Positions 19,038-27,923 of a DNA stretch of 64,000 bases are shown one piece after another. Under the pieces are notes generated by a model. That model worked only from the letters and a program-made list of their open reading frames with translations. It was not told where the DNA came from and ran no database searches. The stretch's first letter is position 1, and every line of letters starts with the position of its first letter. The DNA comes from Sphingomonadales bacterium (GTDB lineage: Bacteria; Bacteroidota; Bacteroidia; Chitinophagales; Chitinophagaceae). The stretch is from contig VHAT01000004.1 of NCBI GenBank assembly GCA_016872195.1, positions 40,914 to 104,913 of the forward strand, written 5' to 3'. The position numbers and the translations under genes were made by a program.

Positions 19038-20084
19038 ATGAAAAAATCCGCCGCCGAGAATATTAGAACCTGGAGCCTCCACGATATAGAACAGCACTTT
19101 GAGGCAAGGGGCGAAAAAAAGTTCAGAGCCAAACAACTCTACGAGTGGATCTGGCAAAAAAACGCCATGAGTTTTGCCGAGATGAGCAATTTGAGTAAAG
19201 AGATGCGCCAGCACCTGGGAGAAGAATTTGTTTTGCCGGCCCTTACCGTCAATGCGACGCAATATTCCGAAGACGGAACAGTCAAGAGCCGCTTTTTGAC
19301 CTGGGACGGACATGCGGTGGAGGGGGTTTTGATCCCGACCGAAAAAAGATTAACGGCTTGCGTCTCTTCACAGATCGGCTGTTCACTCTCTTGCAAGTTT
19401 TGTGCAACGGGGTATATGGACCGTAAACGAAACCTGCAGTTCGATGAGATCGTAGACGAAGTGGTGCTGCTCAACAAAGAGGCCCTCCAACAACACCAAA
19501 AAAAGATCAGCAATATCGTTTTTATGGGTATGGGAGAACCCCTGCTCAATTATAAACAAGTGCTAATGGCCATTGAGCGGATCACTTCTCCAGAAGCATT
19601 GGGAATGAGTCCGCGTCGTATAACGGTCTCGACTGCCGGCGTGGCCAAGGGCATTCGCCAATTGGGTGATGATAAGGTTCGTTTTAAATTGGCCCTTTCG
19701 CTGCATGCGGCCAACGATCGCAAACGCAACGAGATCATGCCGATCAATGAATCGAATCAGATCAATACACTGGTGGAGGCACTCAACTACTTTTACAAAC
19801 AAACGGGCAACGAGATCACGTTTGAATATATCTTGTTCGATCAATTCAACGACTCACTGCAAGATGCCGAAGAGCTGGTCAAGATCTATCGACAGGTGCC
19901 TGCAGACCTGGTGAATATTATCGAATATAATCCAATCGATAAGGCTCGGTTTCAAAAACCCTCCGAAGAAAAAACAGCGGCCTTTATGGACTACCTGGCC
20001 AAAAAGAGGGTCAATGCCCGCCTGAGAAAAAGCAGAGGAAAGGATATCGATGCCGCCTGCGGACAGTTGGCCAACAAAGGATAA
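19038..20084 (+). CDS. rlmN: Dual-specificity RNA methyltransferase RlmN
   Basis: Radical SAM enzyme that methylates C2 of adenosine 2503 in 23S rRNA and A37 in some tRNAs. From the ATG at 19038 it has 348 residues. The radical SAM cluster is Cys115, Cys119 and Cys122 (CSLSCKFC). The segments VFMGMGEPLLNYKQV and RRITVSTAGVAKGIRQL are typical, and the catalytic C-terminal Cys lies in DAACGQLANKG. The position of the promoter box supports this start rather than the in-frame TTG at 19029. Confidence 0.96.
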   Translation: MKKSAAENIRTWSLHDIEQHFEARGEKKFRAKQLYEWIWQKNAMSFAEMSNLSKEMRQHLGEEFVLPALTVNATQYSEDGTVKSRFLTWDGHAVEGVLIPTEKRLTACVSSQIGCSLSCKFCATGYMDRKRNLQFDEIVDEVVLLNKEALQQHQKKISNIVFMGMGEPLLNYKQVLMAIERITSPEALGMSPRRITVSTAGVAKGIRQLGDDKVRFKLALSLHAANDRKRNEIMPINESNQINTLVEALNYFYKQTGNEITFEYILFDQFNDSLQDAEELVKIYRQVPADLVNIIEYNPIDKARFQKPSEEKTAAFMDYLAKKRVNARLRKSRGKDIDAACGQLANKG

Positions 20085-20169
20085 CCGGCCCGTTAAACCT
20101 TCTTGTAGGGAGACAGTCAGAGAATAGATACCGCGCCCCAGGCCGGACCTGACTAAAAAACTATTTACT

Positions 20170-20802
20170 ATGAAAACGATCATCACCCTTTTTCTGGCTA
20201 TTGGTTCCATCCTACCCCTGGCTGCTCAAGAACATCCGGGTTCACAACCGCCACGACCGCCCCGTCATCCACAGGAGGGTCCGGGCCGTAAACAGCAAAA
20301 AGAGATGTTATTAGATCGCCTACAATTAACGACCGCTCAACGGGAGCAGCTAAAAAAGGAACAAGAACAGGCGCTTGAAAAAGTATTGACTACCGAGCAA
20401 AAAAAGAAGCTGAGTCAATTACGCCAGCAACAGCAGCAGCGTAAAGAAGAGGGATTGCGCCAGCAAAGACAACAATTAAAAGATCGTCTCTCGATCTCAG
20501 AAGAACAGGCCAGCAAATTGCAAGCGTTGCAGAAAAACTTCATGGAGTCGATGAAAAAAAATCGGGAGCAACTCGATCAGACCATTGCGCAACAACGTGA
20601 GCGCGCCCGCTCTTTAATGGAATCACATCAAGAATCCCTGAAAAAGATGTTGAATACGGAGCAGCTCCAACAGTTCAAGGATATCATGCGCGATAAAATG
20701 CGAGAGGGTATGGAAAAATGGAGAGAGCATCGCGATGGAATGCGTCGACGACCACCGACTCCCCCAAATGCTCCGCCCGGTAGAAATAACGATACATTGT
20801 AA
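20170..20802 (+). CDS. Secreted Gln/Arg-rich helical protein, LTxxQ (Spy/CpxP-like)
   Basis: A 210-residue protein with a cleavable signal peptide (to about residue 19, LPLAAQ), a Pro-rich linker, then long charged helices very rich in Gln, Lys, Arg and Glu. Two LTxxQ-type repeats can be seen (LQLTTAQREQLKKEQ near residues 52-66 and LSISEEQASKLQALQ near 107-121). This resembles Spy/CpxP periplasmic proteins that buffer envelope stress or bind metal. The C-terminus is Pro-rich. Composition alone could mislead, so the family call is moderate. Confidence 0.65.
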   Translation: MKTIITLFLAIGSILPLAAQEHPGSQPPRPPRHPQEGPGRKQQKEMLLDRLQLTTAQREQLKKEQEQALEKVLTTEQKKKLSQLRQQQQQRKEEGLRQQRQQLKDRLSISEEQASKLQALQKNFMESMKKNREQLDQTIAQQRERARSLMESHQESLKKMLNTEQLQQFKDIMRDKMREGMEKWREHRDGMRRRPPTPPNAPPGRNNDTL

Positions 20803-20815
20803 TTAACGTACCTTT

Positions 20816-20847
20816 ACTGGATACCTGTTGAAAAATAGTTATCCAGT
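20816..20847 (+). promoter_or_regulatory. Inverted repeat just before the RluB-like start codon
   Basis: ACTGGATA (20816-20823) and TATCCAGT (20840-20847) form a perfect 8-bp inverted repeat with a 16-nt loop, ending 3 nt before the ATG at 20851. In RNA it could mask the start region; in DNA it could be an operator. There is no T-run, so it is not a simple terminator. Confidence 0.4.
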
Positions 20848-20850
20848 TAC

Positions 20851-21813
20851 ATGAAAAAATCTACTACCAACCCCTTTACTAAATTTGGGGTCAAGAAAAG
20901 CAACGCTGCCATCAAAGAGCAGTTTCGTCAAGAAAAAAGAAAAGCCAAAAAAGAAAGGGAAGCTTTTTTTGAGCAAAAAAAAGCCGCTGCCCGTGCTACG
21001 CGACCCGGTCAACGAGGTGTCGCGGCTGGCAACAGCGCCGCCGATGTAAAAGGCAACTTTCCAAAAAGTCATCCCGTTACGGCCCCGCCCGAACGGATGA
21101 CCCTCAACAAATATTTGGCACATGCCGGTGTGGCCGCCCGAAGGGAGGCTGCGCTGCTGATCAAAAAAGGAATGGTCAAGGTCAACGGGGTGGTCATGCT
21201 AGAGCCCGGTTGTCGGGTGGCCCCGCAAGACGTAGTCATCTTCAATGGTAAGAAACTTTCTCCTGCGCGCTCTTTTGTTTACATCTTGCTGAACAAACCA
21301 AAGGATTACATTACGACCACCGACGATCCGCAAGGCCGAAAGACCGTGCTCGATATTGTCGGACAAGCTACCACCGATAGGATCTATCCGGTGGGTCGAC
21401 TCGATCGCAACACCGCTGGGGTTCTGCTGCTGACCAACGACGGAGAACTGGCGCAACATTTGACCCACCCCAAGCACCAGATCAAAAAAATATACCAGGC
21501 AACCCTCGACAAGCCTCTGGAAAAAAAAGATTTTGACAAGCTTTTACAAGGGATTGTGCTCGAAGACGGACCCGCGGCAGCCGATGTGTTGGCCTATGCT
21601 GATATGAAAGATAAAACACAGGTAGGGATCGAGATACACAGTGGGCGTAACCGGATCGTACGGCGTATGTTCGAACACTTGGGTTATGATGTAAAAAATT
21701 TGGATCGGGTGGTATTTGCCGGGCTCACTAAAAAAAATGTACCGCGCGGTAAGTGGCGCTTTTTGAGCGAAAAAGAAGTTCGAGACCTCAAACATTTTGG
21801 TAAAGGCAAGTAA
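20851..21813 (+). CDS. Pseudouridine synthase, RsuA/RluB family
   Basis: Isomerises specific uridines in rRNA. The 320 residues start with a Lys-rich, probably disordered extension (about residues 1-80). An S4 RNA-binding domain follows (MTLNKYLAHAGVAARREAALLIKKG). The catalytic domain has its Asp in VGRLDRNTAGVLLLTNDGEL. The C-terminal half has the RsuA-family pattern EIHSGRNRIVRRMFEHLGY. RluB (23S rRNA) is more likely than RsuA by overall form, but I cannot decide between them. A second pseudouridine synthase follows 6 nt later. Confidence 0.88.
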   Translation: MKKSTTNPFTKFGVKKSNAAIKEQFRQEKRKAKKEREAFFEQKKAAARATRPGQRGVAAGNSAADVKGNFPKSHPVTAPPERMTLNKYLAHAGVAARREAALLIKKGMVKVNGVVMLEPGCRVAPQDVVIFNGKKLSPARSFVYILLNKPKDYITTTDDPQGRKTVLDIVGQATTDRIYPVGRLDRNTAGVLLLTNDGELAQHLTHPKHQIKKIYQATLDKPLEKKDFDKLLQGIVLEDGPAAADVLAYADMKDKTQVGIEIHSGRNRIVRRMFEHLGYDVKNLDRVVFAGLTKKNVPRGKWRFLSEKEVRDLKHFGKGK

Positions 21814-21819
21814 GCCATA

Positions 21820-22545
21820 ATGCAACTCGCTGCTTTCATACTGCAAGAGACCGATCACTGGATAGCGCTCAACAAACCCAGTGGCTTACTAGCCGTACCT
21901 GACCGGCTGGGAAAAGAGCCTTCCCTTAAAATGAGCTTGCGCGAAAAGTTTGGGAATATTTGGGTCGTTCATCGGCTCGATCGAGAGACCAGTGGTGTCA
22001 TCTTATTTGCCAAAGACGAAACAACCCATCAATTGTTGAGTCGTCAATTCGAAGAGAGACAAACCGAAAAGATCTACACAGGGTTGGTATTAGGTACGCC
22101 CGCTCAAACAGCCGGAAGCATTACAAGCCCTATTGCGGAACATCCTGCTGGGGATGGGCGAATGATGACACATGCTAGAGGAAAAGCGTCTCATACCGAT
22201 TACCGCGTAATAGAGGTGCTGCCTCCCTATAGTTGGATGGAATTCCAGATATTGACCGGACGCACTCACCAGATCAGGGTCCACATGCAATCGCTGGGCA
22301 ATCCGCTGGTAGGTGATTCGCTATATGGAGATGGCAAACCCGTTCGGGTCTCTTCGTTTCGGAAAAAATACAAACTCTCCAAAAAGGAAGAAGAAGAAAA
22401 ACCCATTTTAGGAAGACTAGCCCTGCATGCGCATCGACTCAGCTTTTTTGATGTAGCTGGCCATAAAATAACGGTAGAAGCTCCCCTGCCAAAGGATATG
22501 GCAGCCACCTTGGCACAACTCAGAAAAAGTCAGCTTAAAAAATAG
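21820..22545 (+). CDS. Pseudouridine synthase, RluA family
   Basis: Isomerises uridine in rRNA or tRNA. The 241 residues contain the RluA catalytic motif VHRLDRETSGVILFAKD with its Asp, and the C-terminal TGRTHQIRVHMQSLGNPLVGD. There is no S4 domain, so it is the short RluA/TruC-like form. It follows the RluB-like gene by 6 nt, probably as one operon, and converges on the OsmC gene. Confidence 0.88.
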   Translation: MQLAAFILQETDHWIALNKPSGLLAVPDRLGKEPSLKMSLREKFGNIWVVHRLDRETSGVILFAKDETTHQLLSRQFEERQTEKIYTGLVLGTPAQTAGSITSPIAEHPAGDGRMMTHARGKASHTDYRVIEVLPPYSWMEFQILTGRTHQIRVHMQSLGNPLVGDSLYGDGKPVRVSSFRKKYKLSKKEEEEKPILGRLALHAHRLSFFDVAGHKITVEAPLPKDMAATLAQLRKSQLKK

Positions 22546-22561
22546 AGGGTCGTCTCCTCTC

Positions 22562-22966
22562 TCAGTCAGGCTGCACGCATTCCAATCGGTAACGAATAGT
22601 ACTATTCTTACGGAGCATCGCTGCCACGCCACAATATTTGTCGAGCGACAGGTCGATTGCCTTTTTTACTTTGTCTTGATGTGCTATATCTGTCGTGATC
22701 CGGTACAATAGATCGATATCAGTAAATACGCGGGGATGGTCCGCGGTCTGATCAGCGGCGCTGACTACGCTAAGCGCAGTAAAGGGTACCCGCATCTTTT
22801 CCAAGATATCGACCACATCTACGGCCGAGCAACCTGCCAAACCGGCCAATAACAACGCCTTGGGGCTTATTCCTGCCTGAAGATTTCCATCCATTTGCAC
22901 CGTACCGGCTCCTTCTTGTATGGCCTCGAACTGCAAGTCTTTTTTCCAATGGGTCGTTACGGTCAT
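22562..22966 (-). CDS. OsmC/Ohr family peroxide-reducing protein
   Basis: Thiol peroxidase-like protein of the OsmC fold, reducing organic hydroperoxides. The 134 residues contain both family cysteines: Cys46 in GLAGCSAVDVVDIL and Cys112 in KYCGVAAML. It overlaps the stop of the LptF/LptG-like gene by 4 nt (ATGA), so translation is coupled. Substrate is not predictable from sequence. Confidence 0.87.
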   Translation of the reverse strand: MTVTTHWKKDLQFEAIQEGAGTVQMDGNLQAGISPKALLLAGLAGCSAVDVVDILEKMRVPFTALSVVSAADQTADHPRVFTDIDLLYRITTDIAHQDKVKKAIDLSLDKYCGVAAMLRKNSTIRYRLECVQPD

Positions 22967-24429
22967 GGCGTATTCTTTTTGGCGGTAAAAAATGGGGTGA
23001 CGTTAGTAAGCGAATGAGCCCATTTGGCATAGGCCTCTTTGGAAAGCAATTTGGAATCATTCAGCGCTTTATAGGTAAGGAACAGACCTAACGGAAGTAA
23101 CACAAAGGTAGCCAGCCACATCCCCATAAAAGGACTGAGTGAATCTTCTTTGGCGAACTTTTCTCCTACCGTGCTTGAAAAATAAAAGAGCATAAAAAAT
23201 CCAATGGCAAAAATGAGCGGGGTACCTAATCCTCCTTTTCGAATGATAGCGCCGAGCGGAGCACCGATCAGAAATAAAATGATACAGGCCACCGATAAGG
23301 ATAGCTTTCGATGCCACTCAATAAAATGACGACGCACGCCTCGGTTCTTGTCGGACGTTACCATGTAGAGTGATTCCGCACTCATACGAATGGAGGCTGC
23401 CGCACTTTGGGTAGTGCTCAGTAAGATGGGCAGCGATGAATCAGGCAGCAGTTGATTGAATTGGGTCTTGCCGGCCAGTGTTTTTTGCTCGGCGTCACTA
23501 AACGAATAGGCAGACCAGTTGGAATCCATCAATGAATAAAAACTGAATTGAGTAAGCCAGTCTCTCGTCATCCGATCAACGATGGTATCGCGATCTCTAC
23601 GCAGCGAATCGATAGCTTGATTTAACTGGCGCATACTGAACATTCGCTCATTATTCTTATTGACACTGTCTGCCGTTCGGCTGGTAAAACCCAGGGCACT
23701 CAGATCGAATTGCTTCGTATAGGTCTTAAAAGATGTCCGGATATACTCATTATTTCCGGCATCGAAAGGATTGCCCCTTTCTTGATAGCGCCACCCGTCG
23801 CGCAAATGCAATTCCAAAAATCGCTTGTTGCCGGTCACTCGCATAACCCCGCTCTTGGCCATCACAAAATTGTCTTGCATCAAATTGCCCTGCTCATAAA
23901 TGATCACATCGCGGATGATACTATCATTCGATTCCTTTTGTCCGATCTTGATGGCATATCCTCCGATTCGATCATAAAAGACCCCTTCCCGTAGATCAAA
24001 AGCCGGCTTGGCATATACAATATCGGCCAACAGGGTCCTGGATTTCAGATTAGCGACCGGTATTACATAATTCGAAAACAAAAAGGCAATGACACTAATG
24101 AAGATACTCAGTAGAAAAAGAGGCCGCATAAACCGTAGCAGCGAAATACCCGCCGACTTGATAGCAACCAGCTCAAAATTTTCTCCCATGTTCCCGAAGG
24201 TCATCAGCGAAGAGAGCAGCATGGCCAGTGGCAAGGCCAGGGGCACCAAGACAGCACTTTGATAGCCGATAAATTCCAGGATCACACCAGGCCCCAGCCC
24301 TTTTCCTACAAAATCGTCTATGTACAGCCAAAAGAATTGCAAGACCAACACCAACAATGTAATAAAGAAGGTGGCGATAAAGGGTCCGGCAAAGGACCGA
24401 AGGATCAGCTTATCGAGTTTCGTAAACAA
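22963..24429 (-). CDS. LptF/LptG-family lipopolysaccharide export permease
   Basis: Inner-membrane permease of the YjgP/YjgQ family that moves LPS from the inner membrane to the Lpt bridge. The 488 residues have two or three hydrophobic helices at the N-terminus (from FAGPFIATFFITLLVLVLQFF), a large periplasmic domain (about 130-370), and three helices near the C-terminus with LIGAPLGAIIRKGGLGTPL. The family usually has about 360 residues; the longer periplasmic part is typical of Bacteroidota homologues. F versus G cannot be assigned. Confidence 0.88.
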   Translation of the reverse strand: MFTKLDKLILRSFAGPFIATFFITLLVLVLQFFWLYIDDFVGKGLGPGVILEFIGYQSAVLVPLALPLAMLLSSLMTFGNMGENFELVAIKSAGISLLRFMRPLFLLSIFISVIAFLFSNYVIPVANLKSRTLLADIVYAKPAFDLREGVFYDRIGGYAIKIGQKESNDSIIRDVIIYEQGNLMQDNFVMAKSGVMRVTGNKRFLELHLRDGWRYQERGNPFDAGNNEYIRTSFKTYTKQFDLSALGFTSRTADSVNKNNERMFSMRQLNQAIDSLRRDRDTIVDRMTRDWLTQFSFYSLMDSNWSAYSFSDAEQKTLAGKTQFNQLLPDSSLPILLSTTQSAAASIRMSAESLYMVTSDKNRGVRRHFIEWHRKLSLSVACIILFLIGAPLGAIIRKGGLGTPLIFAIGFFMLFYFSSTVGEKFAKEDSLSPFMGMWLATFVLLPLGLFLTYKALNDSKLLSKEAYAKWAHSLTNVTPFFTAKKNTP

Positions 24430-24450
24430 GTGGTAGCCCTAATGCCTTGG

Positions 24451-24828
24451 TCAGTTGCCAAGCCGATGAAACAGATCTTTAACCTGGTGATCCCACAAAA
24501 AGGTCTGGTCTTTGATCTCCTTTTTTTCAGCAAAATCCTTAATGACCAAGATCGTTTGGTTGGTGATCTCCGATTTATCGATGGCAAACTCAAAATATTC
24601 TCCCTTGGCGGCTTTTTCCCAGCGATAGCGAATAAATTTATCCTGCTCCTTCTCGAGTACCTCAGCCTGCTCCACATTACCGTCCCAGGCAAAATAAAAT
24701 ACCCCATCACGCTCGTCTACTTTATCGGCGAACCACTCACTAAGACCAGCGGCTGTCGACAAAAAATCGTACAAGATGGTGGGAGAACAACGAACCGGAA
24801 ACTCCAATGTGTATAATTTCTTGCTCAT
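24451..24828 (-). CDS. START-like/SRPBCC domain protein
   Basis: A 125-residue single-domain protein of the AHSA1/START-like fold. I start at the ATG at 24828 (MSKKLYTLEFPVRCSP); the frame continues upstream but that part is hydrophobic and atypical. Recognisable features are SPTILYDFLSTAAGLSEWFADKV and the closing helix DHQVKDLFHRLGN. Members bind hydrophobic ligands; no specific function is known to me. It is 21 nt upstream of the permease gene and divergent from the sigma factor. Confidence 0.78.
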   Translation of the reverse strand: MSKKLYTLEFPVRCSPTILYDFLSTAAGLSEWFADKVDERDGVFYFAWDGNVEQAEVLEKEQDKFIRYRWEKAAKGEYFEFAIDKSEITNQTILVIKDFAEKKEIKDQTFLWDHQVKDLFHRLGN

Positions 24829-24850
24829 GTTTGTTTCAATTGCAACAGTG

Positions 24851-24882
24851 CAATAATAGAGAAAAATAACATCAGACACAAA
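24851..24882 (-). promoter_or_regulatory. Probable promoter of the START-like/LptF-LptG/OsmC unit
   Basis: On the minus strand a TTTG (24879-24882) is followed after 20 nt by TATTATTG (24851-24858), one mismatch from TAnnTTTG, 22 nt before the ATG at 24828. Spacing matches the Bacteroidota pattern. Confidence 0.4.
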
Positions 24883-24974
24883 CCGGAGTTTTTTAACTAA
24901 AAACAATGCAAAAACTCTCTTGCCTTGCATAGGCTGCAGCCAATAAATTGGACTCCCAATTTCAGTGTATGCGC

Positions 24975-25844
24975 ATGCGACAACTAAAGATCGGAAAGTC
25001 CATTACCAACAGAGATCAGTTTAGTGTAGAGAAATACCTGCACGAGATCGCATGTATTGAACGCGTCAGCCCCGAGGAGGAGGCAGAACTTTCACAAAAA
25101 ATTAAGAGAGGATGTCAACTCTCGCTGCAGCGATTGGCTAATGCCAACCTGCGCTTTGTTGTCTCGGTAGCCAAACAATACCAGCATCAGGGATTGCCCT
25201 TATGCGACCTGATCAATGAGGGCAACCTGGGACTGGTCAAAGCAGCGAGTCGCTATGATGGCACCAAGGGGTTCAAATTTATCTCGTATGCAGTATGGTG
25301 GATCCGGCAATCGATCTTGTTGGCACTCGCCGAGCATGGACGGATCGTTCGGATCCCGGTCAATAAGGTCAGCAGTGCGCAGCGAATGCAACGGATACAA
25401 ACCGCACTGGAACAGCAGTTGGAACGGGAGGCCACTACGCAGGAATTGGCCGAGTCGATGCTGGTTAGCGAAGAAGAAGTCAAATCTTGCCTTTGCATCC
25501 ATGTCAAACACCATAGTATCGACACCCCCCTAAACGAAGAGGACCATCAGACGCTTAGCGATACTATTGAAGATAAAGGTGCCCTACGGGCCGACCAGCA
25601 GTTAGAGGGTCCTGGCTCTTTGCAAATCGAGATCCAGCGCTGTTTGCAAACCCTCACCGACAGACAGCAACATATTCTTTGCGCATATTTCGGGATCGGA
25701 AGACCCTTGTCAAAGAGCTTAGAGGAGATCGGCGTCGAACTGGGTATTAGTCGAGAACGGGTCCGACAGATAAAAGAGAAGGCCTTAGCCCGATTGCAAC
25801 ATGCACATCGGTCAAAAATGCTCCGTTCCTTCCTGGCAAGCTGA
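24975..25844 (+). CDS. RpoD-like sigma-70 factor, possibly a second paralogue
   Basis: RNA polymerase sigma factor, 289 residues from the ATG at 24975 (MRQLKIGKSITNRDQFSVEKYL). It has the Bacteroidota primary-sigma form: no region 1.1, then 1.2, region 2 (NLRFVVSVAKQYQ, DLINEGNLGL, FKFISYAVWWIRQSI), region 3 and the region 4 helix-turn-helix (SLEEIGVELGISRERVRQI). Several positions that I recall as near-invariant in the housekeeping protein differ (LLALAEHGRIVRIPVNK, LTDRQQHILCAYFGIG), so it may be a paralogue rather than the main RpoD. ffh follows. Confidence 0.85.
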   Translation: MRQLKIGKSITNRDQFSVEKYLHEIACIERVSPEEEAELSQKIKRGCQLSLQRLANANLRFVVSVAKQYQHQGLPLCDLINEGNLGLVKAASRYDGTKGFKFISYAVWWIRQSILLALAEHGRIVRIPVNKVSSAQRMQRIQTALEQQLEREATTQELAESMLVSEEEVKSCLCIHVKHHSIDTPLNEEDHQTLSDTIEDKGALRADQQLEGPGSLQIEIQRCLQTLTDRQQHILCAYFGIGRPLSKSLEEIGVELGISRERVRQIKEKALARLQHAHRSKMLRSFLAS

Positions 25845-25859
25845 TCGAGGAACGCTCCT

Positions 25860-25867
25860 TATCTTTG
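25860..25867 (+). promoter_or_regulatory. TATCTTTG -7 box for ffh
   Basis: Full TAnnTTTG match in the gap between the sigma-factor stop and the ffh ATG, 17 nt before the start. No clear -33 element. Confidence 0.45.
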
Positions 25868-25884
25868 CTCCCCTTTTAATCATT

Positions 25885-27210
25885 ATGTTCAATACGCTAC
25901 AGCAAAAACTCGAAACGGCCTTTAAGAACCTCAAGGGGCAAGGTCGTATCACCGAACTGAATGTTGCCACGACCATCAAGGAGATCCGCCGGGCCCTGGT
26001 TGATGCCGATGTCAATTACAAGATCGCAAAAGAGTTTACGGATAAGGTCAAAGAGAAGGCCCTAGGAGCCAAGGTCCTGAACGCGGTCTCTCCCGGTCAA
26101 CTGATGACCAAGATCGTAAAAGATGAATTGACCGAGTTGATGGGCGGTACCGAAACCTTACTACAAGACAAGGGAAATCCGGCCATTATCCTGATCGCAG
26201 GTTTGCAGGGTTCAGGTAAAACTACCTTTAGTGGAAAGCTGGCCAATTATCTCAAACAAAAAAGAGGACTTAACCCCCTGTTGGTGGCCGCCGATATTTA
26301 TCGCCCCGCCGCCATGGAACAACTACGGGTGTTGGGAGAACAGATCGGCACAGAGGTATACATTGATGCAGAGAATAAAGATGCTGTCTCCATTGCTCGC
26401 GATGCCGTAAGCAAAGCCAGGAGTTTAAATAAGAATGTGGTCATCATCGATACGGCCGGCCGTCTGGCCGTAGATGAAATGATGATGAATGAGGTCAGTC
26501 GGATCAAAGAAGCTGTTCAGCCGCAAGAGATCTTATTTGTGGTCGATAGCATGACGGGACAAGATGCCGTAAATACCGCCAAGGTCTTCCACGACCGCTT
26601 ACAGTTCAGTGGTGTCGTGTTGACCAAATTAGATGGCGACACCCGTGGTGGGGCCGCACTATCCATTACCTACACCGTCAATAAGCCGATCAAGTTCACC
26701 AGTAACGGCGAGAAGATGGACACCCTCGATATTTTTTATCCCGAAAGGATGGCGCAACGTATCCTTGGCATGGGTGATATTACCAGCTTGGTCGAAAAAG
26801 CACAGGCCCAGATCAGTGAGGAAGAAGCCAAAAAGCTCGAGGCTAAGATCCGCAAGAACAAATTCGATTTTGCCGATTTCAAAATGCAACTTGAGCAGTT
26901 AAAGAAGATGGGGGATATGAAAGAGATGTTGGGTATGATCCCGGGTATGGGCAGCAAGCTCAAGGATATTGATATCGACGAAAACTCCTTTAAAGGGGTA
27001 GAGGCTATGATCAATGCCATGACACCTGCTGAGCGGGCTAACCCCGATTTGATCGATTTGAGCCGGAAAAAGCGCATCGCCAAGGGCAGCGGAAAAGACA
27101 TCCAAGAGGTCAATAACTTCATGAAACAGTTTGACCAGATGCGAGATATGATGAAGAATATGAACAAGTTGGGTGCTTTTGGTAAGATGATGCCCGGCAT
27201 GAGGAGATAG
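25885..27210 (+). CDS. ffh: Signal recognition particle protein Ffh
   Basis: SRP54 GTPase that binds signal sequences and targets ribosomes to FtsY and SecYEG. From the ATG at 25885 (MFNTLQQKLETAF) it has 441 residues. The N domain is followed by the G domain with GLQGSGKTT, DTAGRLAVDE and TKLDGDTRGG. The C-terminal M domain is Met-rich (KEMLGMIPGMGSKL, MKNMNKL) and ends MMPGMRR. The upstream open frame overlaps the sigma gene and is not used. No SRP RNA was recognised nearby. Confidence 0.97.
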   Translation: MFNTLQQKLETAFKNLKGQGRITELNVATTIKEIRRALVDADVNYKIAKEFTDKVKEKALGAKVLNAVSPGQLMTKIVKDELTELMGGTETLLQDKGNPAIILIAGLQGSGKTTFSGKLANYLKQKRGLNPLLVAADIYRPAAMEQLRVLGEQIGTEVYIDAENKDAVSIARDAVSKARSLNKNVVIIDTAGRLAVDEMMMNEVSRIKEAVQPQEILFVVDSMTGQDAVNTAKVFHDRLQFSGVVLTKLDGDTRGGAALSITYTVNKPIKFTSNGEKMDTLDIFYPERMAQRILGMGDITSLVEKAQAQISEEEAKKLEAKIRKNKFDFADFKMQLEQLKKMGDMKEMLGMIPGMGSKLKDIDIDENSFKGVEAMINAMTPAERANPDLIDLSRKKRIAKGSGKDIQEVNNFMKQFDQMRDMMKNMNKLGAFGKMMPGMRR

Positions 27211-27287
27211 TCCAAGCTCCAACTCGACAGCCAACTCTACGGCCAGATCAACGTCCAACGTGGCGTCCAACCCAAGACCCAAAAAAA

Positions 27288-27319
27288 CTTGCCTGTTAAC
27301 CGGTCCCTGCTTATATTTG
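27288..27319 (+). promoter_or_regulatory. Promoter of rpsP (TTG / TATATTTG)
   Basis: TTG at 27288-27290 and TATATTTG at 27312-27319 are 21 nt apart, a full Bacteroidota -33/-7 pair. It leaves a leader of about 50 nt before rpsP. Confidence 0.6.
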
Positions 27320-27323
27320 CACC

Positions 27324-27337
27324 CCGGTTTTTACCGG
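27324..27337 (+). promoter_or_regulatory. Small hairpin at the start of the rpsP leader
   Basis: CCGGT-TTTT-ACCGG, a perfect 5-bp stem with a 4-nt loop, lies directly after the -7 box near the expected transcript start. It may stabilise the 5' end or take part in regulation; no known ribosomal-protein leader motif was recognised. Confidence 0.35.
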
Positions 27338-27375
27338 CCCAAACATATATTGTTAACGCTGTTAAATTTCTATTT

Positions 27376-27897
27376 ATGTCAGCCAAAATCCGTCTCCAAA
27401 GACACGGGTCTAAAAAAAGACCTTTCTACTTCATCGTAATAGCCGACTCAAGAGCTCCCCGCGATGGAAAATTCATCCAGAAACTTGGAACCTACAACCC
27501 CCTGACCATCCCCGCTACCATTCAGCTGGATCGTCAAAAAGCATTGGAATGGCTTAACAAAGGCGCCATCCCAACCGACACGGTTCGCCGTATCCTTAGC
27601 TTCAAAGGGGTCTTGTACCTGAAGCATTTGCTTAGAGGAGTTTCCCTAGGACTGTTCGATGAGGCCGCTGCCATGCAAAAGTTCACCGAGTGGACTGCAG
27701 AGCACGACAACCAGATCAAAAAGAAGAACGAAGACACCCAGCGTAAGCGCACAGAAAAGCGCCAGGCCATTATGTCTGCCTCTGTTGCCAATCGTCAGGC
27801 AAAAGTAGCCGCTAAAGCTGCTGCCGAAGCACCTGCACCTGAGGCTCCTGTCGAAGAAAGCAGCGCTGCAGAAGCGGAGGGTACTACTGAAGCATAA
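27376..27897 (+). CDS. rpsP: 30S ribosomal protein S16 with C-terminal extension
   Basis: Small-subunit ribosomal protein S16. From the ATG at 27376 ([19 protein letters not shown]) it has 173 residues. The first 80 or so are canonical S16, including [24 protein letters not shown]. The rest is a Lys/Ala/Glu-rich extension, as is common in Bacteroidota. It has its own promoter and a strong terminator. rimM follows, the usual S16-RimM-TrmD neighbourhood, although trmD here is separated by several genes. Confidence 0.96.
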   Translation: MSAKIRLQRHGSKKRPFYFIVIADSRAPRDGKFIQKLGTYNPLTIPATIQLDRQKALEWLNKGAIPTDTVRRILSFKGVLYLKHLLRGVSLGLFDEAAAMQKFTEWTAEHDNQIKKKNEDTQRKRTEKRQAIMSASVANRQAKVAAKAAAEAPAPEAPVEESSAAEAEGTTEA

Positions 27898-27923
27898 TTT
27901 TAGGTTTGCGCCTACATAATTTA

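Noticed and set aside
24829..24974. SRP RNA or other structured RNA near ffh and the sigma gene
   Set aside because: No SRP-type helix or conserved tetraloop motif seen; the spacer is explained by divergent promoters.
27211..27288. Repeated TCCAAC-type units, including CGTCCAAC at 27252 and 27264
   Set aside because: Too few and too irregular for a CRISPR array or tandem repeat; probably low-complexity spacer.
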